From Bacteroidales bacterium (lineage in GTDB: Bacteria; Bacteroidota; Bacteroidia; Bacteroidales; DTU049): a DNA stretch of 6,752 nucleotides. The notes under the pieces are model-generated. The model had not been told where the DNA came from. It made no database searches and saw nothing but the letters and a program-made list of their open reading frames with translations. The position numbers were made by a program, and so were the translations under genes. Positions 1 through 5,334 of the stretch are shown here, piece after piece (the stretch's first letter is position 1; each line of letters starts with the position of its first letter). The DNA lies in NCBI GenBank assembly GCA_030017935.1, contig JASEGF010000116.1:1-6752 (forward strand), in the 5' to 3' direction.

Positions 1-1071
1 TTATTTTTCTCTAAAGAGCAAATAACCTGCAATGATTATATATATAAAATTAGGTAACCATGCTGCTACAAATGGTGGTATCACTCCTGCTACCCCATAT
101 GATACACTTATTTGTTGGAATAATATATAGCCAAAGCTCAAAGTCAATCCTATAGCTAGATTTAAACCTAATCCACCGCGCCTCTTGTTAATTGATAATG
201 CTACTGCTATTATTGTTAATATTATTGCAGCAAATGGAGACGCAAACCTATTTTGTCTTTCTACTAATAATTCATTTATATTTTCTGCTCCTCTTTTTAT
301 GTATTTATTCAATTCATTGAAATTCATTGTTTCTAAAAGTGTTGTTTCATATGCTAGATCGCGAGGTGTTATTGGCAATAATGTATCTATAGTTTTATAT
401 CTTTGCAATAGTTCTGTACTGTCTTGTATTTTTCTAATTACTACATCGTTTAATTGCCATTTATTAGTACTATTGTCATATTTTATAAATGAAGACATCA
501 TTTTTTGTTTCACTCCAGTTTGGTAATCAATCTTATCAATTGAGAGAAATGAACCTTCATAGTCTTTGACATCCCAATTTGCTAAGTACAAATAAGTATT
601 TTTATCTAGTTGAAGGTGTATTTGTACTTCTTTTGTTTGGGGGTTTCTTTTCACGTATGTGTTTTCGAAATTAATTCTTCTTTGATTTGCTGGTGGTAAT
701 ATAAAATTTTGTAAAAAAAATGAAAATATTGCTAATAAAAAACTAACTGCTAAATAAGGTCTCAGTATTCTTCTAAAATCTATTCCCACGCTATACATAG
801 CTATTATTTCAGATTTATTTGCTAGTTTAGATGTGAAAAATATCACTGATATGAAAATGAATAATGCTGAAAATAGATTGATAAAATAAGGAATAAAGTT
901 TAAATAATATTGTGTGATTATAAGTGATACTGGGGCATCTTTAGCGATGAATTTATCTATTTTTTCAGATAAATCAAAAGCAATAATTATGAATATTAAT
1001 AAAGTAATAGTTAATAAAAAAGTACTAATAAATTTTTTAGCTATATAAAGATCGATTTTTTTAATTTTCAT
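1..1071 (-). CDS. LptF/LptG family lipopolysaccharide export permease
   Basis: This 356-residue inner-membrane protein matches the YjgP/YjgQ (LptF/LptG) family. In that family two such subunits form the transmembrane part of the LptB2FG ABC transporter, which extracts LPS from the inner membrane and passes it to the periplasmic bridge. The architecture is as expected: hydrophobic segments at about residues 13-32, 50-80 and 104-124, a soluble periplasmic region at about 125-270 (jellyroll position), then three more segments at about 277-294, 301-321 and 330-353. Two family signatures are visible: the NKSEIIAMYSVGIDFRR stretch (85-101) after the second membrane segment, contacting the ATPase in known homologues, and the RRGG loop (297-300) between later helices. 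The length is normal (E. coli LptF and LptG are about 360). The ATG overlaps the tgt stop codon as ATGA, implying translational coupling. The TAA stop lies exactly at the window edge, so the gene is complete. I cannot tell whether it acts as LptF or LptG. Confidence 0.93.
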   Translation of the reverse strand: MKIKKIDLYIAKKFISTFLLTITLLIFIIIAFDLSEKIDKFIAKDAPVSLIITQYYLNFIPYFINLFSALFIFISVIFFTSKLANKSEIIAMYSVGIDFRRILRPYLAVSFLLAIFSFFLQNFILPPANQRRINFENTYVKRNPQTKEVQIHLQLDKNTYLYLANWDVKDYEGSFLSIDKIDYQTGVKQKMMSSFIKYDNSTNKWQLNDVVIRKIQDSTELLQRYKTIDTLLPITPRDLAYETTLLETMNFNELNKYIKRGAENINELLVERQNRFASPFAAIILTIIAVALSINKRRGGLGLNLAIGLTLSFGYILFQQISVSYGVAGVIPPFVAAWLPNFIYIIIAGYLLFREK

Positions 1072-2192
1072 AATCTTTTCATATAGGTTTCTATTGCTGT
1101 AGGATAATAATTATCATAATCACCTTTGATAATTTGATAACGTATTTCTTGCATCAATCTTATATAAAATGCTAAATTGTGGTATGATGCTATCATAGGA
1201 CCTAGCATTTCACCTGCTTGAAATAAATGTCTTAAGTATGATTTCGTCGTAGTTTGATCTATTTCTAATGGACTTTGAATATCTATTGGGGAAAAATCAT
1301 GTCTCCATTTTTCATTTTTTATATTAATAATTCCCTCTGTTGTAAATAATTGTCCATTTCTGCCATTTCTTGTAGGTATTACACAATCAAACATATCAAC
1401 TCCCAAGGCTACAGCTTGCAGTATGTTTTCTGGAGTTCCTACTCCCATTAAGTATCTAGGCTTGTTTTCTGGTAAAATATTATTCACTATTTTTATCATT
1501 TCGTACATTGTCTCTGCAGGTTCTCCTACACTCAAACCTCCTATAGCATAACCTAATGTATCAAATTGACTGACAAACTTAGCAGCTTTTTCTCTAAGGT
1601 CAGGGTATGTGCTACCTTGTACTATTGGGAATAAATATTGTGGAAAATCATATTTTGTTGGGTGAGTTTCTAAATATTCTATACATTTTACTAGCCATTT
1701 TTGTGTCAAGTCAAGTGATTTTTTAGCATATTCATAATCGGCAGGATGTGGTGTGCATTCATCAAATGCCATCATAATATCTGAACCAATGTATTGTTGA
1801 ATTTCCATTACTTTTTCTGGTGTAAAAAAATGCTTACTGCCATCTAAATGTGAACGAAATTCAACGCCTTCTGCGTTTATTTTTCTGATATTGGCTAATG
1901 AATACACTTGATATCCTCCGCTATCACTTAATATTGGTCTTTCCCAGTTAAGGAACTTATGTAAGCCTCCTGCTTCATATAATATATCTGTACCTGGTCT
2001 CAGATATAGATGATATGTGTTTGCTAAAATTATTTGTGCTTTTATTATATTTTTTAAATCATTCCACATTATTCCTTTTACTGATCCTACTGTCCCTATA
2101 GGCATGAATACTGGTGTTTCTATCTCTCCATGTGGCAATTTTAATATTCCAGCTCTAGCTTTTCCATTAATTGCTTTTATCTCAAAACTCAT
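1068..2192 (-). CDS. tgt: tRNA-guanine transglycosylase (queuine tRNA-ribosyltransferase)
   Basis: This 374-residue cytoplasmic TIM-barrel enzyme should exchange guanine 34 of tRNAs with GUN anticodons (Asp, Asn, His, Tyr) for preQ1 during queuosine synthesis. The visible motifs are LANTYHLYLRPG (56-67), SDSGGYQVYSL (89-99) with the general acid/base Asp90, the FDEC pocket (143-146), the VQG and GGLSVGE loops (191-193, 218-224), and DMFDCVIPTRNGRNG (266-280) with the probable nucleophile Asp269. The length matches the family (E. coli 375). The C-terminal zinc site is unusual: aligned by the following SYLRHL and HNL motifs, the three Cys ligands are Ser307, Leu309 and Asp312, while the His ligand (His338) is kept. 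From memory, Bacteroidota homologues share this loss. The ATG at 2192 begins a typical Tgt N-terminus and has a -7 promoter element 30 bp upstream. The TGA stop overlaps the start of the downstream permease gene; the tgt-permease pairing is one I recall from other Bacteroidota. Confidence 0.97.
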   Translation of the reverse strand: MSFEIKAINGKARAGILKLPHGEIETPVFMPIGTVGSVKGIMWNDLKNIIKAQIILANTYHLYLRPGTDILYEAGGLHKFLNWERPILSDSGGYQVYSLANIRKINAEGVEFRSHLDGSKHFFTPEKVMEIQQYIGSDIMMAFDECTPHPADYEYAKKSLDLTQKWLVKCIEYLETHPTKYDFPQYLFPIVQGSTYPDLREKAAKFVSQFDTLGYAIGGLSVGEPAETMYEMIKIVNNILPENKPRYLMGVGTPENILQAVALGVDMFDCVIPTRNGRNGQLFTTEGIINIKNEKWRHDFSPIDIQSPLEIDQTTTKSYLRHLFQAGEMLGPMIASYHNLAFYIRLMQEIRYQIIKGDYDNYYPTAIETYMKRL

Positions 2193-2222
2193 TGATTTTT
2201 ATTAGTTTTTAGTGAAATTTAG

Positions 2223-2230
2223 CAAAATTA
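2223..2230 (-). promoter_or_regulatory. Predicted -7 promoter element for tgt-permease operon
   Basis: On the minus strand this reads TAATTTTG, a full match to the Bacteroidota -7 consensus TAnnTTTG, ending 30 bp before the tgt ATG. It belongs to a longer shared word, ATTAATTTTG (2223-2232), also present ahead of panC and the debranching enzyme gene. I see no clear TTG-type -33 element at the usual spacing. The element gives the tgt-permease pair its own promoter, separate from the DoxX-family gene upstream. Confidence 0.5.
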
Positions 2231-2300
2231 ATAATTATTTGAATCTTGTTTTTATAAATGTGAATAGGTAACAGGTCAAAGAATGTAAATATTAGAAATT

Positions 2301-2320
2301 ATTAGTTAAGTATTAGTTAA
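2301..2320. repeat. 9-bp direct repeat at the end of the DoxX-family gene
   Basis: ATTAGTTAA occurs at 2301-2309 and again at 2312-2320, an 11-bp period straddling the stop codon of the DoxX-family gene. On the minus strand this leaves extra stop codons just after the real one. It is short and AT-rich, so it could be chance or a small tandem duplication. Confidence 0.5.
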
Positions 2321-3413
2321 TAACTTCTTTCACTTTCATCTCATCAGCTTTATGATTAATGGTATATTTAGCTTTGATAACACCATCCTTCATAAATACT
2401 ATGCCAGGATTAGCTCTTATAAGCATCTTTAATGCAATATCATCTGCAAAGGCATAAGGTATTTTTAATTTATAATTATTTAATTGTTGTTCTACTAATT
2501 TGTTATCTGAGGAAGTAACTAAATACGTATTGAGATTATATTTTTCAGCTAAGTTAATCCAATTTTTTAATTTTTCTGAATTCCTTTGATTAATTTTTTC
2601 AATATTATAGCTGACTATGAGCATAGTAGGTTTTTTATTTAGTATTACACTATCAGTGATATCATAGCCTGTACTATCATATGTCATAATTAAGAGTGCT
2701 GGTTTTTGAGCTTTCTCTATTCTAGTATCTACAAATTCGTGTTCTGCCATCCATAGACTATCATCCCATGGATATTGATTAGCTGGATATTCTTCTAATT
2801 GACCAGTATTTTTATTTTTGTAAATGACGAAATATTTATCTTTTAGATTAGGATCAGGCTTCAGGTCTACACCTATTTTGTAAGGTAAAAAATCAACTAT
2901 AGGCAAATATGTAAGTCCATATGCTGATACACCAAAAATAAATACCCCAGAGATTACGATTATTATCCATTCCATAGTATTTTTTAGCCAAGATTTTAAA
3001 TATTTTCTTTGCCATATTACAAAAATTATCGCTGCGGTGATTATAATATTTTTGTAAAATGTATTCCAATTGCTTAGCTTAATGGCATCTCCGAAACATC
3101 CGCAATCAGCCACTGCATTTGTAATAGCTAGATATAAAGTAAGAGGTAAAAAGAATGCCATAAATATCAGTGAACCCCATATAGCATATTTAGGTTTCAA
3201 ATTTACTAATAATGCAAAACCAATGATAAATTCTGCTGCTGGAATTAATATAGCAAGAGCTAAAGCAAATGGCATGAAAATATCCCAATTAAATGCAATA
3301 AAATAATCTTCTAATTTAAACTGAAATCCCCATGGATCTACGGCTTTCACAAAACCTGAAAATACAAAAACTAATCCTATTAATATTCTAATAATACTTA
3401 CTACTTTTTTCAT
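2313..3413 (-). CDS. DoxX family membrane protein with thioredoxin-like C-terminal region (BT_3928 type)
   Basis: This 366-residue protein has an N-terminal DoxX/MauE-like membrane domain with hydrophobic segments at about residues 5-24, 44-70, 77-98, 121-134 and 148-170. It carries the hallmark RILIGLVFVFSGFVKAVDPWG start (9-29) and an ADCGCFGD motif (102-109) containing the Cys104/Cys106 pair seen in MauE-like disulfide-handling proteins. After the last helix, about 190 residues are predicted to face the periplasm. Their last part (about 260-366) resembles a thioredoxin fold, with LIVSY (265-269) as a central strand and NPGIVFMKDGVIKAKY (335-350) as the cis-proline strand and hairpin, but there is no CxxC redox motif. 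This fits the Bacteroidota family named after BT_3928, whose biochemical role I do not know; a part in periplasmic redox or respiratory-type processes is an inference. The ATG at 3413 precedes a natural membrane start. The gene is divergent from rdgB across 63 bp. Confidence 0.85.
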   Translation of the reverse strand: MKKVVSIIRILIGLVFVFSGFVKAVDPWGFQFKLEDYFIAFNWDIFMPFALALAILIPAAEFIIGFALLVNLKPKYAIWGSLIFMAFFLPLTLYLAITNAVADCGCFGDAIKLSNWNTFYKNIIITAAIIFVIWQRKYLKSWLKNTMEWIIIVISGVFIFGVSAYGLTYLPIVDFLPYKIGVDLKPDPNLKDKYFVIYKNKNTGQLEEYPANQYPWDDSLWMAEHEFVDTRIEKAQKPALLIMTYDSTGYDITDSVILNKKPTMLIVSYNIEKINQRNSEKLKNWINLAEKYNLNTYLVTSSDNKLVEQQLNNYKLKIPYAFADDIALKMLIRANPGIVFMKDGVIKAKYTINHKADEMKVKEVIN

Positions 3414-3428
3414 AATAATTAATTTTTA

Positions 3429-3436
3429 CAAAATTC
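3429..3436 (-). promoter_or_regulatory. Weak candidate -7 element for the DoxX-family gene
   Basis: The minus strand reads GAATTTTG, one mismatch from TAnnTTTG, ending 15 bp before the ATG at 3413. No -33 element is evident. The region is so AT-rich that a one-mismatch match carries limited weight. Confidence 0.25.
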
Positions 3437-3459
3437 TGAAATTTTTTTTAAATATTATT

Positions 3460-3467
3460 TATTTTTG
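3460..3467 (+). promoter_or_regulatory. Candidate -7 element for rdgB, very close to the start codon
   Basis: TATTTTTG matches TAnnTTTG fully and ends only 9 bp before the rdgB ATG at 3477. If used, transcription would begin within a few bases of the ATG and give a leaderless or near-leaderless mRNA. There is no clean TTG at the -33 position. Confidence 0.35.
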
Positions 3468-3476
3468 CTAAAAAAA

Positions 3477-4070
3477 ATGGAACTTGTTTTTGCTACACAT
3501 AATCAAGGTAAAGTTCACGAGATACAAAATATTGTTGGAGATAATATTAAGATTTTAAGTTTAACAGATATAGGCTATTTAGAAGAAATCGCTGAGACAG
3601 GCAGCACATTTAATGAAAATGCCTTTTTAAAAGCTAATACAATATATCAAATATATAAAAAACCTGTTTTTGCAGATGACTCTGGACTCGAAGTGAGAGC
3701 TTTGAATGGCAGACCAGGTGTTTATTCGGCTAGATATGCAGGTGTAGGTTTAAAAAATTTCGAACCGCACATTGTTAAATTATTGAATGAATTGAATGGG
3801 GTAGAGGATAGAAAAGCAAGATTCAAAACAGTGATTTGTTTGATCATTAATGATAAAACATACTATTTCGAAGGGATAATAAGTGGACAAATTATTGATC
3901 ATCCGCGGGGCAATAATGGTTTCGGTTATGATCCGATTTTTGTACCAGATGGTTATACAAAAACTTTTGCAGAAATGGATTTAGATGAAAAAAATAAGAT
4001 AAGTCATCGCTCGCAAGCAATTCATAAAATGATAGATTTCATTCTGTCAGAGCCGCAAATTTCTAAATAA
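3477..4070 (+). CDS. rdgB: RdgB/HAM1 family non-canonical purine NTP pyrophosphatase
   Basis: This 197-residue cytoplasmic enzyme should hydrolyse dITP, ITP and XTP to the monophosphates and pyrophosphate, keeping deaminated purines out of DNA and RNA. It shows the whole family pattern: the ATHNQGK phosphate-binding start (6-12), ETGSTFNENAFLKA (40-53), FADDSGLEV (65-73) with the catalytic Asp68, GRPGVYSARYAG (78-89), GNNGFGYDPIF in the substrate loop, and the closing KNKISHRSQA recognition motif. Its length equals that of E. coli RdgB (197). I place the start at ATG 3477 because the family begins directly with a Met-x-(I/L/V)-x-(F/A)-A-(T/S) strand; an in-frame TTG at 3465 would add only four residues and would overlap the likely promoter. 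The ATG sits at the end of a run of eight A bases. The gene converges on panC with 38 bp between stop codons. Confidence 0.96.
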   Translation: MELVFATHNQGKVHEIQNIVGDNIKILSLTDIGYLEEIAETGSTFNENAFLKANTIYQIYKKPVFADDSGLEVRALNGRPGVYSARYAGVGLKNFEPHIVKLLNELNGVEDRKARFKTVICLIINDKTYYFEGIISGQIIDHPRGNNGFGYDPIFVPDGYTKTFAEMDLDEKNKISHRSQAIHKMIDFILSEPQISK

Positions 4071-4108
4071 CTCACAACAAGTTACTATAATATAAGTGGT
4101 CCAGACAA

Positions 4109-4939
4109 TTAAAATAATTCCATATTATCTATTAATCTAACATCACCCAGCCAAGTAGCAATCAAAATAATCGGTTTCCCTTCATTCCAATCATTTATGG
4201 TTTTTAGATTATCAGCATTTACGATTTCTACATATTCTATTTTAAAATATAAAAATTGTGTTAAATGGTCTATGACCGCTTGTTTAACTTCATTAATAGA
4301 TTTTTTATAAGCTAAATTTTTGGCTAAAGCTAGAGCTTTGTATATCTCTGGAGCTATTTGTAATTCATTTTCGCTTAATCTGAGATTGCGACTACTCATA
4401 GCAAGACCACTTGGTTCTCTCACTATTGGTACAGCAATTATCTCTATGGGTAAATTTTGCTGTTTTACGAGCTCTTTAATTATTATATATTGTTGGTAGT
4501 CTTTTTTGCCAAAATAGGCTCTATCTGGTTTAACAATATTAAACAATCTATTAACGACTATTGCTACACCATTGAAATGTCCAGGTCTGAAAGCTCCCTC
4601 GAGGACTTTGTCTAAATAGCTGAAATCATAGCTCTCTTGTGGTGACTCTGGATAGATTTCTTCTACACTTGGAGCAAAAACTACATCACAATTATAATTG
4701 TCTAATAGTTTCAGATCATTATCCAATAAACGAGGATATTTGTCGAAATCCTTTTTATCATTGAATTGTATGGGATTTACAAAGATGCTCACTACTGTAG
4801 TTGCATTATCTTTTTTGGAATTTTGTAGCAGAGATAAATGCCCTAGATGTAATGCACCCATAGTGGGTACGAGCCCTATAGGATGTTTTTGACCAGATAA
4901 ATATTCTTGCAGATCTTTTACTTTTTCAAATACTTTCAT
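4109..4939 (-). CDS. panC: Pantothenate synthetase (pantoate--beta-alanine ligase)
   Basis: This 276-residue cytoplasmic enzyme joins pantoate and beta-alanine, using ATP through a pantoyl-adenylate, to make pantothenate, the precursor of coenzyme A. It has the nucleotidyltransferase-type HxGH motif in PTMGALHLGHLSLL (25-38; His31, His34), the VSIFVNPIQF pantoate-binding strand (50-59), DFDKYPR (64-70), LEGAFRPGHFNGVAIVVNRLF (113-133), FGKKDYQQ (143-150), and REPSGLAMSSRN (173-184), which corresponds to the KMSKS-like loop. The length is normal (about 280 in most bacteria). The ATG at 4939 opens directly into the MKVFEKVKDLQEYL start usual for the family. No panB or panD lies within the window. 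The gene is divergent from a glycogen debranching enzyme; from memory panC often neighbours glycogen genes in Bacteroidota. Confidence 0.97.
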   Translation of the reverse strand: MKVFEKVKDLQEYLSGQKHPIGLVPTMGALHLGHLSLLQNSKKDNATTVVSIFVNPIQFNDKKDFDKYPRLLDNDLKLLDNYNCDVVFAPSVEEIYPESPQESYDFSYLDKVLEGAFRPGHFNGVAIVVNRLFNIVKPDRAYFGKKDYQQYIIIKELVKQQNLPIEIIAVPIVREPSGLAMSSRNLRLSENELQIAPEIYKALALAKNLAYKKSINEVKQAVIDHLTQFLYFKIEYVEIVNADNLKTINDWNEGKPIILIATWLGDVRLIDNMELF

Positions 4940-4958
4940 AATCTATAAAAATAATTTC

Positions 4959-4966
4959 CAAAATTA
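4959..4966 (-). promoter_or_regulatory. Predicted -7 promoter element for panC
   Basis: The minus strand reads TAATTTTG, a full match to TAnnTTTG, ending 19 bp before the panC ATG; it lies within the shared word ATTAATTTTG (4959-4968). The spacing would give a leader of roughly 15 bases. No convincing -33 TTG is seen at 17-23 bp upstream. Confidence 0.5.
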
Positions 4967-5057
4967 ATAAAGAATGATTAATTAAATATTTTTGTGATTG
5001 TTATAGGCATTCAGGTAATAAAATTTTATAAATATTTTTATATCAATAAAATAACTA

Positions 5058-5065
5058 CAAAATTA
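5058..5065 (-). promoter_or_regulatory. Possible second, upstream -7 element toward panC
   Basis: Another minus-strand TAATTTTG, again inside ATTAATTTTG (5058-5067), 118 bp before the panC ATG. It could be an alternative panC promoter with a leader of over 100 bases, or a chance copy. Confidence 0.25.
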
Positions 5066-5108
5066 ATTTTCTGCAAGGAATGATACTGTATTTTCCCATT
5101 TAAGATTT

Positions 5109-5132
5109 TCTTTTTTTTATTGAAAAAAAAGA
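5109..5132. repeat. Perfect A/T inverted repeat (10-bp arms, 4-base loop)
   Basis: TCTTTTTTTT (5109-5118) and AAAAAAAAGA (5123-5132) are perfect reverse complements around an ATTG loop. Only one pair in each stem is G-C, and there is no separate U-tract after it on either strand, so it does not look like a standard intrinsic terminator. It lies mid-way between two divergent genes, where no terminator is needed. It could be a curved or cruciform-prone element. Confidence 0.55.
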
Positions 5133-5213
5133 TATAATAAAAAATATACTTTATTTTGATAAATTCTCATTAATAAATTAGTTATTAATAAAATGGTTTA
5201 TTAGATTTTTAAA

Positions 5214-5241
5214 TTTTTATTTTTTTGCAAAAAAGAAAAAA
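5214..5241. repeat. Imperfect A/T palindrome around TTTTTTGCAAAAAA
   Basis: A perfect 14-bp palindrome (5221-5234) centred on GC is flanked by T5 on the left (5214-5218) and A5 on the right (5237-5241), with two mismatched positions between. It lies about 65 bp upstream of the predicted debranching-enzyme promoter. It may be an A-tract element or protein site, or simply the result of extreme AT content. Confidence 0.4.
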
Positions 5242-5306
5242 TAAACAAATAACAATTATTTTACATTTAATTAACATATTTATTTTATAAATTGACATTA
5301 TTTTAT

Positions 5307-5314
5307 TAATTTTG
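5307..5314 (+). promoter_or_regulatory. Predicted -7 promoter element for the glycogen debranching enzyme gene
   Basis: TAATTTTG matches TAnnTTTG fully and ends 20 bp before the ATG at 5335, inside the shared word ATTAATTTTG (5305-5314). The nearest upstream TTG (5292-5294) is only 12 bp away, shorter than the usual spacing to a Bacteroidota -33 element, so the match rests on the -7 element alone. Confidence 0.5.
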
Positions 5315-5334
5315 CATAAAATATACTATTGAGT

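Larger units (their letters stand above)
4940..5334. other. 395-bp AT-rich divergent intergenic region
   Basis: This gap between panC and the debranching enzyme gene is overwhelmingly A and T. I see no tRNA-like fold and no ORF beyond a handful of codons. It holds the predicted promoters for both flanking genes at its two ends (4959-4966 minus, 5307-5314 plus), a further minus-strand TAATTTTG at 5058-5065, and many A and T tracts, including the inverted repeats at 5109-5132 and 5214-5241. Tract-rich DNA of this kind is often intrinsically curved. A regulatory role is an inference. Confidence 0.7.

Noticed and set aside
185..526. 113-codon open frame on the plus strand
   Set aside because: It is antisense within the permease gene, has no family resemblance, and the opposite strand carries a clear full-length protein.
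3465..3476. TTG start for rdgB, four codons upstream of the ATG
   Set aside because: The family starts at the equivalent of Met 3477, and the TTG overlaps the predicted promoter element.
4071..4108. Bidirectional terminator between convergent rdgB and panC
   Set aside because: I could find only a weak three- to four-base pairing and no GC-rich stem or T-run in these 38 bases.
5109..5132. Intrinsic terminator at the A/T inverted repeat
   Set aside because: The stem has almost no G-C pairs, no T-tract follows on either strand, and no gene ends nearby.
5292..5327. E. coli-like promoter: TTGACA (5292-5297) with CATAAA, TAAAAT or TATACT downstream
   Set aside because: Spacings are 17, 19 and 24 bp, the 17-bp option has a poor -10, and Bacteroidota primary sigma factors do not follow this consensus. 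The overlapping TAATTTTG fits better.
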